From assembly GCA_900544305.1 (NCBI GenBank), contig UQUV01000058.1, forward strand, positions 1 through 13,677: a stretch of DNA of 13,677 bases, read 5' to 3'. The DNA comes from an uncultured Porphyromonadaceae bacterium. Lineage in GTDB: Bacteria > Bacteroidota > Bacteroidia > Bacteroidales > Muribaculaceae. Position numbers and translations under genes: made by a program. Below the pieces are notes generated by a model, which saw nothing but the letters and a program-made list of their open reading frames with translations, had not been told where the DNA came from and ran no database searches. Below are positions 5,444 to 13,196 of the stretch, piece after piece (position 1 is the stretch's first letter; each line of letters starts with the position of its first letter).

Positions 5444-7657
5444 ATGAACCTAAAATCCAAATTACTGTTGGGAATGGCGGCTCTTTCCCTGTTTACTGTA
5501 AAAGCGGAAACTCCGGCCTATCTCGATCCTACAAAACCTATTGAAGTGAGAGTGGAAGATGCTCTTTCACGAATGACTACTGAAGAAAAAGTGGCGATGC
5601 TCCATGCACAGTCGAAATTCTCTTCTCCGGGTGTTCCCCGCCTGGGTATTCCGGAAAACTGGACGACCGACGGCCCTCACGGAATCCGTCAGGAAGTGGA
5701 ATGGGACGAATGGGGTGGTGCAGGGTGGACCAATGACTCCTGTACGGCTTTCCCGGCACTGACTTGCCTTGCCGCAACGTGGAATCCGGAAATGTCAGCT
5801 CTTTATGGCAAGAGCATCGGTGAAGAAGCACGCTACCGCAACAAAAACATTCTGCTCGGTCCGGGTGTGAACATCTACCGTACACCTCTCAACGGACGAA
5901 ATTTTGAATATATGGGCGAAGACCCTTATCTGGCTTCAAAAATGGTGGTTCCCTACGTTGTGGAAGTGCAGAAAAACGGCGTGGCTGCCTGCGTGAAGCA
6001 CTTTGCGCTCAACAATCAGGAAATCGACCGCGGCCATATCAATGTCATTGTTGACGACCGTGCGCTCTATGAAATCTATCTTCCGGCCTTCAAAGCTGCC
6101 GTGCAGGAAGGCAAGGCTTGGGCCATTATGGGTGCTTACAACCAATATAAGGGACAGCAATGCTGCCACAACCAATATCTTCTCAACGATATCCTGAAAG
6201 GTGAGTGGGGATTTGACGGCGTTGTCATTTCCGACTGGGGCGGCACGCACAACACGGAACAGGCTATTTTCAACGGCCTTGACATGGAATTCGGTTCTTG
6301 GACCGACGGCATGAAATCAGGCGTAAAAAATGCCTACGACTACTATTATCTTGCCAATCCGTATCTTGATATGATTAAATCGGGCAAAGTCGGCACAAAA
6401 GAACTGGACGAAAAGGTGCGCCGCATTCTTCGTCTCGTGTTCCGCACGACAATGGCTCCGTCGCGTCCTTACGGCTCATTTGCAACAGAGGAACACGCTC
6501 TTGCCGGCCGTACGATTGCACAGGAAGGTATCGTGTTGCTGAAAAACGACAAGAACCTTTTGCCGGTCGACACGAAGAAGGTGCGCAAGTTGCTTGTTGT
6601 CGGCGAAAATGCCGTACATCCAATGACGATTGGCGGTGGTTCTTCATCGTTGAAAGTGAAATATGAAGTGTCGCCGTTGCAGGGTATTCTTGCCCGTGCA
6701 GAGAAGGACGGTGTTGAGGTGGTCTATAAAGGCGGATACGCATCGCCGGCGGTTGCTGCACAGGATGTGAAAGGTGCTGTGGCTCCGGAAAAGATTTTTG
6801 ACCTCAATGACCTGCGTGCCGAAGCTGTTGAGGCAGCTAAGGATGCCGACATGGTGCTTTTCATTGGCGGTTTGAACAAGAACGACGGCCAGGACTGCGA
6901 AGGCAACGACCGCAAATCGTACAATTTGCCTTATGAACAGGACAAGACCATCGAGGCCATTGCTGCCGTAAATCCGAATATTGCCGTGGTAATTGTCAGC
7001 GGTAATGCAGTAGCCATGCCTTGGGTAGGCAAAGTGCCGTCAATCGTTGAAACATGGTACAGCGGTACAGAAGCCGGCAACGCTCTCGCTTCGGTGCTGT
7101 TTGGCGATGTAAACCCGTCAGGAAAACTGCCGTTCACGTTCCCGGTTCGTTTGGAAGACAACGGCGCCCACGCTCTTGGCGAACATCCGGGCGACCATGT
7201 CAACGTACGCTATAACGAAGGTCTTTTCGTAGGCTATCGTTGGACAGACAAGGAGAAACTGAAACCGCTGTTTGCTTTCGGTCATGGACTTTCGTACACC
7301 ACTTTCGAATACGGAAAGCCGACTATCGACAAGAAGGAAATGACAGCCGACGGAACAGTAACCGTGTCAGTTCCGGTGAAAAATACCGGCGACCGTGAAG
7401 GTAAGGAAGTAGTCCAACTTTATATCAGCGACAAGAAGTCGTCGCTTCCGCGTCCTGTGAAGGAACTGAAGGGCTTTGAAAAGGTTACTTTGGCTCCGGG
7501 CGAAGAAAAGGTCGTTTCGTTTACCATCAACAGCGAGGCTCTTTCTTATTTCGATGACAAGAAGCACGAATGGGTAGCAGAACCCGGAAAATTCGAAGCG
7601 CTTGTTGGCGCATCCTCTACCGACATCAAAGGCAAAGTGGCTTTCGAATTGAAATAA
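5444..7657 (+). CDS. Secreted glycoside hydrolase family 3 beta-glucosidase-type enzyme
   Basis: The protein has 737 residues, a usual length for Bacteroidales GH3. A signal peptide covers 1-21 (cleavage near VKA-E). The GH3 N-terminal barrel spans about 35-335, with substrate-pocket motifs TDGPHG (75-80), GRNFEYMGEDPYL (151-163) and VKHFALNNQE (184-193). The nucleophile Asp 264 is in GVVISDWGG. The C-terminal alpha/beta domain (about 360-570) carries GQDCEGNDRKS, where Glu 486 is the likely acid/base. A fibronectin III-like domain follows at about 640-735, after FGHGLSYTTF. The family releases terminal beta-linked sugars, most often glucose, though xylose-active members share the same architecture. 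It probably acts in the periplasm on products of the GH5 enzyme encoded upstream. A bidirectional terminator follows. Confidence 0.92.
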   Translation: MNLKSKLLLGMAALSLFTVKAETPAYLDPTKPIEVRVEDALSRMTTEEKVAMLHAQSKFSSPGVPRLGIPENWTTDGPHGIRQEVEWDEWGGAGWTNDSCTAFPALTCLAATWNPEMSALYGKSIGEEARYRNKNILLGPGVNIYRTPLNGRNFEYMGEDPYLASKMVVPYVVEVQKNGVAACVKHFALNNQEIDRGHINVIVDDRALYEIYLPAFKAAVQEGKAWAIMGAYNQYKGQQCCHNQYLLNDILKGEWGFDGVVISDWGGTHNTEQAIFNGLDMEFGSWTDGMKSGVKNAYDYYYLANPYLDMIKSGKVGTKELDEKVRRILRLVFRTTMAPSRPYGSFATEEHALAGRTIAQEGIVLLKNDKNLLPVDTKKVRKLLVVGENAVHPMTIGGGSSSLKVKYEVSPLQGILARAEKDGVEVVYKGGYASPAVAAQDVKGAVAPEKIFDLNDLRAEAVEAAKDADMVLFIGGLNKNDGQDCEGNDRKSYNLPYEQDKTIEAIAAVNPNIAVVIVSGNAVAMPWVGKVPSIVETWYSGTEAGNALASVLFGDVNPSGKLPFTFPVRLEDNGAHALGEHPGDHVNVRYNEGLFVGYRWTDKEKLKPLFAFGHGLSYTTFEYGKPTIDKKEMTADGTVTVSVPVKNTGDREGKEVVQLYISDKKSSLPRPVKELKGFEKVTLAPGEEKVVSFTINSEALSYFDDKKHEWVAEPGKFEALVGASSTDIKGKVAFELK

Positions 7658-7676
7658 ACCGTTTGAGTATCAATAC

Positions 7677-7716
7677 AAAAACCGGCGTCTTTCTGATGGG
7701 GAAGACGCCGGTTTTT
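7677..7716. terminator. Bidirectional intrinsic terminator between convergent genes
   Basis: An 11-base GC-rich stem (ACCGGCGTCTT at 7681-7691 with AAGACGCCGGT at 7702-7712) has a 10-base loop and is flanked by A4 on the left and T4 on the right. It therefore ends in a U run in either direction. It serves the GH3 gene and the convergent regulator gene. Confidence 0.9.
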
Positions 7717-7733
7717 CTTTATTGGGGAAAGAG

Positions 7734-8162
7734 TTAGAATTCTGCGATGTATTCGTCAAAAGTGCCGCTGAGGATGTTCATTTTTTCCTTTAGGCGCATC
7801 TTTTTTCTTGAGATGCTGCCTTTGGCAATATGGTAAATCTCGGCAAGCAGCGACAGTGGAAGTTCCATTTTGATGAGGCAGCAGAAACGTATTTCCTCAT
7901 CGGTCAGTGTCGGATGCTTTGCTTTCAGCCGGAAGGTGAAATTGTCGAAACAGGCATTCGTGTTGTTGACAACTGTTTCCCAGTCTTCTTCCGCCAGGTG
8001 CAGGGCTCCTGTCCTGTTGCGTGTATTCATCAGAATCGGAACCGTTATGGCGTTCAGGCGTTTGAAATATTCCACTTTCTGGCTCAGCTGGTCGATTTCC
8101 ATCTTTTCCTTTGCCTCCTTTTCACGCAGAAGCTGTACTTCCGTCTGCTGCTGTTTGAGCAT
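7734..8162 (-). CDS. 3' part of frameshifted TPR regulator: coiled coil and C-terminal HTH
   Basis: These 142 residues are the cytoplasmic end of the protein begun at 9366, displaced into another frame by a single-base shift. An amphipathic coiled coil (LKQQQTEVQLLREKEAKEKM to about residue 33) leads to a segment FDNFTFRLKAKHPTLTDEEI, then RFCCLIKMELPLSLLAEIYH followed by IAKGSISRKKMRLKEKM. The last part is a LuxR/sigma-like helix-turn-helix found at the end of many Bacteroidetes membrane TPR regulators. The internal ATG at 8162 has no special start signal. The frame is open further upstream, and reading it from about 8214 gives RLEIGIQQEKKENYRLM, which joins naturally to the 5' part. On its own the piece has a DNA-binding motif but no sensor. 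Joined, the protein would be 543 residues. Confidence 0.75.
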   Translation of the reverse strand: MLKQQQTEVQLLREKEAKEKMEIDQLSQKVEYFKRLNAITVPILMNTRNRTGALHLAEEDWETVVNNTNACFDNFTFRLKAKHPTLTDEEIRFCCLIKMELPLSLLAEIYHIAKGSISRKKMRLKEKMNILSGTFDEYIAEF

Positions 8163-9366
8163 GAGCCGGTAGTTCTCTTTTTTCTCCTGCTGTATGCCAA
8201 TCTCCAGTCTTGACTTTTTTCCGTTTCATGTTATGGTAGAATACAAACAGAAGGAGCAGTATCAGCGCAAACAGCGCCAATAGCCGGTAGAACAGCATCC
8301 AGTCGCGTGTGCGCTCGTTTTCCGATTCGATTACCCTTTCCTGTTGCCGTTTGAAATCCTGCAACATGCGGGCGCGTTCCAGGAAAATGTCCTTGCGGTC
8401 CATGTCGAGCGAATCCCGTAAGTCGGCATACTTTTTCATGCAAGCCAGTGCCTCTTTCGACATTCCGTGGAGGTTCAGCCAGTGGGCTGCGTTACGGTAG
8501 GCGTTCATCTTTTCCATCAGTGGCATCTGCTGTACAATGTTCTGGAACTTGCCGTAGGATGCCGGGTCGGGAGATATGAAATATTTGATGCACACTTTGG
8601 CACGGTAGGCTTGCGGCACACCTGCTGAATCTGTTGCAATGGCCTTTTCGAGTGTTTCAAGGGCCAGTTCTGGTTCGTCGAGGGCCAGTTGCGTGCGTGC
8701 CTTTTCCAGCAGCATTTCGGCTTTCCATTTCCGGTTTCCGTAGGGCGCATAGCGGCAGGCCTTACTGAAAGATACGAGGGCATCTTCGTTCCGTTTGTGT
8801 TCGCGGTGAATCATTGCCTCCGTCTGATAGGCTTTCGACAGCAGGAGGGAGTCTTTCAGCTGGCTGGCAAGGCTGATGGCTTCGTTCAGTGTTTCCATTT
8901 CTGTGGTAGCCTGCTGGTTGAAGTGATAAATCGGCACCAGATACATTTTTATCCTAAACAGCAGCGTAGAGTCAACGTTTGCTGCGAGACTTTCCGCCTT
9001 GCGGTAGTTTACCATGGCGCGAATATAGAAATAGTCGCTGTGGAGCTGACGGGCATTGATGTAGTATGCACGGCACAATTTGGCTGAATCTCCAGTTTTC
9101 TTATAGTATTCAGTCAGTTCCAGCAGCGTGCTGTCCGGCTTCGGAAATGAATCCAGACTTTCGAAACAGCGGTAGCGAAGCAAAGTGGCGTCGGCTCTGG
9201 TCTGTTTGTCAAGACGGGTAGTCAGAAGCGTGTCGAGTTTTACAAGCAGTTCACGGGGATTCGTGTGTAATTCCCGTTCCATCGCTTCATAGTCAAAATT
9301 ATGATGTTTCTGGCAGGAGAAGACAGTGGCTGCCAGACAGAATAAGACGATTATATATTTTACCAT
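8122..9366 (-). CDS. 5' part of frameshifted TPR regulator: exported TPR domain and membrane segment
   Basis: The frame gives 414 residues. Residues 1-18 form a lipoprotein-like or uncleaved signal (VFSC at 15-18). Residues 30-340 are TPR-like helical repeats, for example AYQTEAMIHREHKRNEDALV then SFSKA and EPELALETLEKAIA. A transmembrane helix spans 356-378, followed by the basic stop-transfer HNMKRKK. The last about 30 residues from VKTGDW onward are out of frame. An A6 tract at 8215-8220 (codons 383-384) holds one A too many; with five As the frame runs on as RKKSRLEIGIQQEKKE into the HTH-bearing part at 7734-8162. The intact family senses something through periplasmic TPRs and regulates transcription through the cytoplasmic HTH. 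It is convergent with the GH5/GH3 genes, which are plausible targets (inference). The extra base may be a sequencing error, a real mutation or strain variation. Confidence 0.75.
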   Translation of the reverse strand: MVKYIIVLFCLAATVFSCQKHHNFDYEAMERELHTNPRELLVKLDTLLTTRLDKQTRADATLLRYRCFESLDSFPKPDSTLLELTEYYKKTGDSAKLCRAYYINARQLHSDYFYIRAMVNYRKAESLAANVDSTLLFRIKMYLVPIYHFNQQATTEMETLNEAISLASQLKDSLLLSKAYQTEAMIHREHKRNEDALVSFSKACRYAPYGNRKWKAEMLLEKARTQLALDEPELALETLEKAIATDSAGVPQAYRAKVCIKYFISPDPASYGKFQNIVQQMPLMEKMNAYRNAAHWLNLHGMSKEALACMKKYADLRDSLDMDRKDIFLERARMLQDFKRQQERVIESENERTRDWMLFYRLLALFALILLLLFVFYHNMKRKKVKTGDWHTAGEKRELPAHAQTAADGSTASA

Positions 9367-9403
9367 TAAATATGTATAGTTTCTTGATTTTAAGATAGGA
9401 TTG

Positions 9404-9411
9404 CAAAGATA
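9404..9411 (-). promoter_or_regulatory. -7 promoter element for the TPR regulator gene
   Basis: On the minus strand this reads TATCTTTG followed by CA, an exact TAnnTTTG match, 38 bases upstream of the start codon at 9366. A short inverted repeat at 9420-9433 lies where the -33 region would be. Confidence 0.55.
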
Positions 9412-9419
9412 AGTATATC

Positions 9420-9433
9420 AACGGATTTCCGTT
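9420..9433. promoter_or_regulatory. Possible operator: AACGGATTTCCGTT inverted repeat
   Basis: Six-base perfect arms AACGGA and TCCGTT with a 2-base spacer are centred about 19 bases upstream of the -7 element of the TPR regulator gene. The size and placement suit a dimeric regulator, including autoregulation. Function is inferred only from position and symmetry. Confidence 0.3.
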
Positions 9434-9516
9434 AAGTAAGCTCTGTGTCTTAAATATTTTTAGTAATATTTATGCGGATATGAGTAAATATACATTCAAA
9501 TTAAGGCTTTGGATAG

Positions 9517-9546
9517 AAAAGGCATCCGGACATTTGCCGGATGCCT
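9517..9546 (-). terminator. Intrinsic terminator of nadB
   Basis: A 10-base stem (AGGCATCCGG at 9520-9529 with CCGGATGCCT at 9537-9546) and 7-base loop run into TTTT on the minus strand, 35 bases past the nadB stop. It separates nadB from the TPR regulator gene. Confidence 0.8.
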
Positions 9547-9580
9547 CATGTGTTTTAACGGGTTCTGCAGGCTGTTGCAG

Positions 9581-11185
9581 CTATTTGTCGAAACTGATTT
9601 CCTTATGAGGTGCAGGCGGATAGTCGATTGAATAATGCAGGCCGCGGGATTCATGGCGCTCCTTGGCCTGGCGCATAATCAGATATCCGACATTGATGAT
9701 GTTGCGCAGTTCGCAAATTTCTTTCGATGCCGTGCTCTGCTTGAACAGCTTTTCGGTTTCTTCATAGAGGATGTCGAGGCGGTTCCATGCGCGGTCGAGA
9801 CGGAGATTCGAACGGACAATGCCCACGTAGGTGCTCATAATCTGGTTCACCTCGCGCAGACTTTGGGTGATAAGCACCATTTCTTCGTTGTGCTGCGTTC
9901 CCTCGTCGTTCCATTCCGGCACATCTTCACGGAACGAGTAGTGGTCGATGTTTTCAAGGCTGTGTTTGGCAGCTGCATCGGCATAGACCACAGCTTCGAT
10001 AAGCGAGTTGGAGGCCAGACGGTTTCCGCCGTGGAGTCCTGTGCAGGAACATTCGCCCACTGCATACAGGCGCTGGATAGACGAGCAGCCGTTGAGGTCA
10101 ACCTTGATACCGCCGCAAAGATAGTGGGCGGCAGGAGCGACCGGAATATAGTCTTTTGTGATGTCGATTCCGAGGCTCAGACACTTGGCGTAGATGTTCG
10201 GGAAATGATGTTTCGTCTCTTCGGCATCCTTGTGGGTGACATCGAGATAAACGTGGTCTTCGCCGCGCATCTTCATTTCATTGTCGATGGCACGGGCTAC
10301 GATGTCGCGCGGTGCCAGCGACAGACGTTTGTCGTATTTCTGCATGAATTCCTTGCCGTCGCAAGTACGGAGCACGGCTCCATAGCCGCGCATGGCTTCC
10401 GTGATGAGGAACGACGGACGGTCGCCCGGATGATAAAGTGCCGTAGGGTGGAACTGGATGAATTCCATGTCCTGTACGGTACCTTTGGCGCGGTAAACCA
10501 TGGCAATGCCGTCGCCGGTAGCTACCGACGGGTTGGTAGTCGTCGTATATACCTGACCGATACCACCGGTTGCCATAACTGTCACTTTCGACAGGAATGT
10601 GTTTACCTTCTTGGTCGTCAAATCAAGCACATAGGCTCCGTAGCAGGTGATGTCGGGGGTGCGGCGTGTCACAATTTTTCCGAGATGGTGCTGTGTAATG
10701 ATTTCTACGGCAAAGAAATTTTCGTAGATGTCAATGTTGGGATGCTGTTTCACGGCACGAATCAGACTTTCCTGGATTTCAGCTCCCGTATTGTCGGCAT
10801 GGTGGAGGATACGGAATTCTGAGTGTCCGCCTTCGCGGTGCAGGTCGAATTCGCCTTTCTCGTTTTTGTCAAACTGCACGCCCCATTCAATCAGCTGTCT
10901 GATTTGTTCCGGAGCGTTCTTCACCACCTTCTCAACTGCCTGACGGTCACTCAGCCAGTCGCCGGCTATCATCGTATCTTCAATGTGTTTGTCGAAGTTA
11001 TCAACAAGCAGGTTTGTCACCGAGGCAACACCGCCTTGCGCGTAAAACGTATTGGCCTCTTCCAGTGTAGTCTTGCACACCAGTGCAACCCTACCTTTGC
11101 CCGCTACTTTCAGGGCATAGCTCATTCCGGCAATTCCGGAACCTATCACAAGAAAATCGTACTTATAAACCATAGCCTTTCGCAT
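9581..11185 (-). CDS. nadB: L-aspartate oxidase
   Basis: A 534-residue, full-length FAD flavoenzyme. It oxidises L-aspartate to iminoaspartate, the first step of de novo NAD synthesis, in the cytoplasm. The Rossmann FAD motif is IGSGIAG (14-20) near the N-terminus. Family motifs are REGGHSEFRILHHADNTGAE (117-136), QFHPTALY with His 246, PRDIVARAI with Arg 293, PVAPAAHYLCGG with His 354, and GLHGGNRLASNSLIE with Arg 389. These match the residues that bind substrate in the fumarate reductase/aspartate oxidase family. An alternative start is MVYKYDF at 11173, which is closer to the FAD motif and matches common relatives; an AAAGG lies just before it. No nadA or nadC is adjacent. A TACATTTG promoter element lies upstream and a terminator downstream, so it can be a single-gene unit. 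Confidence 0.97.
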   Translation of the reverse strand: MRKAMVYKYDFLVIGSGIAGMSYALKVAGKGRVALVCKTTLEEANTFYAQGGVASVTNLLVDNFDKHIEDTMIAGDWLSDRQAVEKVVKNAPEQIRQLIEWGVQFDKNEKGEFDLHREGGHSEFRILHHADNTGAEIQESLIRAVKQHPNIDIYENFFAVEIITQHHLGKIVTRRTPDITCYGAYVLDLTTKKVNTFLSKVTVMATGGIGQVYTTTTNPSVATGDGIAMVYRAKGTVQDMEFIQFHPTALYHPGDRPSFLITEAMRGYGAVLRTCDGKEFMQKYDKRLSLAPRDIVARAIDNEMKMRGEDHVYLDVTHKDAEETKHHFPNIYAKCLSLGIDITKDYIPVAPAAHYLCGGIKVDLNGCSSIQRLYAVGECSCTGLHGGNRLASNSLIEAVVYADAAAKHSLENIDHYSFREDVPEWNDEGTQHNEEMVLITQSLREVNQIMSTYVGIVRSNLRLDRAWNRLDILYEETEKLFKQSTASKEICELRNIINVGYLIMRQAKERHESRGLHYSIDYPPAPHKEISFDK

Positions 11186-11199
11186 TAGTTTTTAGAATA

Positions 11200-11207
11200 C
11201 AAATGTA
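11200..11207 (-). promoter_or_regulatory. -7 promoter element for nadB
   Basis: On the minus strand this reads TACATTTG, matching TAnnTTTG, 14 bases before the 11185 start and 26 before the 11173 start. The latter spacing slightly favours the downstream start. Confidence 0.45.
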
Positions 11208-11266
11208 ACAAGAATTTTCTTCACACTGACGTTATTCCCTCTTTTTTGTGCTTCAGTAAGGTTGTC

Positions 11267-12937
11267 CTATCGTCCCATCAGCCAATGGTTCACTACATAT
11301 TGAACCGGTGCGGCGAGGAATACGACTGCAACCAGAATGAATGAAAATATGGACAGCAGAACAAGTCCTCCGACAACGACAATCGCCAGCGTTATGAGTC
11401 CGGTGGGGTTCATTTCGTGGGTTGACTTTACATACTTTCCGTTTCTATACCAGTTAACTTTTGTCAGTGAATTGGCTCCAACCCAGTCCATAAAGCGGAA
11501 GGCTTTGCTTATGCCTTGTCCGGCCATTCCTGCCGCTTTCCCGACTCCTGCCATCATGCTTCCTGCAAAGTCCGCCATTTTGTCGGCCAGCTCTCTTGGT
11601 TCTTCCACTTCGTCGCCGTTGTAGGCCCTGAAACGCGGGCAGTTGGCCACAAAGATGTAGGCAATAATTCCGACATAGTAGCCTAAAGCCTGCCAGGAGA
11701 AGAATGCTTCCATCATCGTCTGGCTGAAACTGTCGCGTCCGCCAAGCAGCCATGGGAAGAAATGTGATCCGAACATACCGAGGAGCACCAGCAGTGGAAT
11801 CCATCCCCAGCCATGGAACACGTAACCTTGTGCGTGGTTGTAGACGGCGACAAATTCATTGTATTCGTAGATAAGGTCGTCATCGTCACATCCTGTCTCA
11901 ATGGCGCGGTGGTAAGCAGTATAGGAGCGTTCCAAATCCTTTTTACCGGGGTAGAAGCAATGAAGTTCGCCGTTTTCCGGCTCTTCCTGCCATTTCCAAT
12001 AGCTGTGGGCTTCTTCCATATACTGCCATGCTTTTTCGCGAGCAGCGGCCTTGTCAAGTGGTTTTGGATAGCGTTTCAGCGTTTCTTTGTTTTCAGGTGA
12101 AAGCAGTTTGTGCTTGCGATAGCCTAAAATTACCAGTACTATCAGTGCTATGTGGAGTAGGAAGAACGGATGGAAACGTCCGCCGTCGCTTTTCAAATTG
12201 AATTCTTTTCTGTCGAGTTCGCCTCCTGCTGCTGCAGCCATCTCCTCTTCCGAAAACTTGTAGTCGTATATGGCAAGAAAATCGATGGCACCTTCCATTT
12301 CTTCCCTTCCGAAAACAAAGCTGGGATAATAGGTTTCGTTGTCTTCCCATGTTGAGGAGTAGGGCGAGTAGTGATACCATTCGCGACCTATCACCACATC
12401 CTTTTCCAGCGAGCCTTTGTCGAATACGGCGATGATGGTGGTGTATTCGTCACCTAAAGCCGTTTCGGAAACGACTGTGCCGTATTTGTTGCGTTCAGCA
12501 TCGGCATATCCGAGCATGTTCAGGCGGCCGTCTTCTGTCAGTTCTATGGCACGCGAACCGATGGACAGTCCTGCTACGGTGTTGTAATTGCTGTTTCCGA
12601 AGAAATCCATGAAATGAGGTTTTCCCAACTTTGAAACTTTCAGGCGCATTACCACTGTCATTTGGGGCAGGTTGTCAGCGTTTATTTTGAAATCGGCGAG
12701 ATACACTCCGTTCATGACCAAAGCCCCGTTCTTTTCCTTGTCGGTATCCACGAAACGGATGTCTGTAATAGGTTCTCCCCGGTGTTCTCCGGCTTTTTCC
12801 AATTCAACCCCGGCGACTTTGTCTTTTGTCGAACCATTAAAGTCAAAATAAAGCACTCTTCCTTTTTCCGGTAGCTCCTGGGCTGACAGAACTGCCGACA
12901 GTAGGCAGAATGAAAACAATAAAAACAGTTTTTTCAT
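11267..12937 (-). CDS. LamG-like domain membrane protein of unknown function
   Basis: The start at 12937 gives 556 residues opening with MKKLFLLFSFCLLSAVLSAQ, a clear signal peptide. The frame is open 17 codons upstream, but that extension overlaps the promoter. Residues about 23-230 resemble a concanavalin-like LamG/pentraxin beta-sandwich (GRVLYFDFNGSTKDKVAG, later GAIDFLAIYDYKFSEEEM). TM1 is at about 256-273, followed by a charged region with helical tyrosine-rich segments (LERSYTAYHRAIETG). TM2 is at about 377-399 and TM3 at about 415-432. A small-residue helix lies at 459-479 (GSMMAGVGKAAGMAGQGIS), and one or two TM helices at 510-544. I do not recognise the family as a whole. The layout suggests an extracytoplasmic binding domain on a polytopic inner-membrane protein. 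No clear terminator separates it from nadB, so read-through is possible. Confidence 0.8.
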   Translation of the reverse strand: MKKLFLLFSFCLLSAVLSAQELPEKGRVLYFDFNGSTKDKVAGVELEKAGEHRGEPITDIRFVDTDKEKNGALVMNGVYLADFKINADNLPQMTVVMRLKVSKLGKPHFMDFFGNSNYNTVAGLSIGSRAIELTEDGRLNMLGYADAERNKYGTVVSETALGDEYTTIIAVFDKGSLEKDVVIGREWYHYSPYSSTWEDNETYYPSFVFGREEMEGAIDFLAIYDYKFSEEEMAAAAGGELDRKEFNLKSDGGRFHPFFLLHIALIVLVILGYRKHKLLSPENKETLKRYPKPLDKAAAREKAWQYMEEAHSYWKWQEEPENGELHCFYPGKKDLERSYTAYHRAIETGCDDDDLIYEYNEFVAVYNHAQGYVFHGWGWIPLLVLLGMFGSHFFPWLLGGRDSFSQTMMEAFFSWQALGYYVGIIAYIFVANCPRFRAYNGDEVEEPRELADKMADFAGSMMAGVGKAAGMAGQGISKAFRFMDWVGANSLTKVNWYRNGKYVKSTHEMNPTGLITLAIVVVGGLVLLSIFSFILVAVVFLAAPVQYVVNHWLMGR

Positions 12938-12985
12938 AATGATATAGATAAAGTTAAAACATTGGTTTTTCAATGTGGTTCTCAA

Positions 12986-12993
12986 CAAATTTA
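12986..12993 (-). promoter_or_regulatory. -7 promoter element for the LamG-like membrane protein gene
   Basis: On the minus strand this reads TAAATTTG, matching TAnnTTTG, 48 bases upstream of the start at 12937. It lies at the 5' boundary of the longer open frame (12988), which argues against the upstream start. Confidence 0.5.
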
Positions 12994-13039
12994 AGTGATA
13001 GCGGGGCTTCCAGTATTGAAATTGCCGAGGTTTCTGTCG

Positions 13040-13132
13040 TTAAGTGTTCACTTTTCTATATCTGTCTATGTCGGAATAGTTGTCAACGTCCTCGAATCGG
13101 TTGCTGTGGGCGTTTGGCTTCGTCTTTTTGTG
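13040..13132 (-). pseudogene. Protein-like tail without a start codon
   Basis: A minus-strand frame ends at the stop 13040-13042 and reads HKKTKPNAHSNRFEDVDNY then SDIDRYRKVNT. It is charged, with protein-like composition. No ATG, GTG or TTG occurs in frame before an upstream stop at 13175-13177. The upstream part of the frame overlaps the terminator hairpin of the decayed gene to its right. It may be a gene remnant or a chance open stretch; the family was not recognised. Confidence 0.25.
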
Positions 13133-13142
13133 GGGTAGATAT

Positions 13143-13179
13143 AAAAACTTAGGGGCGTGCCTCCCGGCAAGCCCCTAAG
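13143..13179 (-). terminator. Intrinsic terminator of the decayed gene at 13197-13475
   Basis: Nine-base arms CTTAGGGGC (13148-13156) and GCCCCTAAG (13171-13179), with an inner TGCC/GGCA stem, are followed on the minus strand by TTTTT. It lies 18 bases after the last stop codon of the broken gene. Confidence 0.85.
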
Positions 13180-13196
13180 CTGTGATTTTCAAGAAA

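Noticed and set aside
8215..8220. Programmed ribosomal frameshifting at the A6 tract
   Set aside because: The product requires a +1 shift, while A-rich slippery sites normally give -1. No downstream stimulatory structure or upstream Shine-Dalgarno is evident. An extra base is the simpler explanation.
9635..10822. Long plus-strand open frame of 395 codons
   Set aside because: It is antisense to nadB, whose full set of catalytic motifs is on the minus strand. The antisense protein has no recognisable domain; long antisense frames arise from codon bias.
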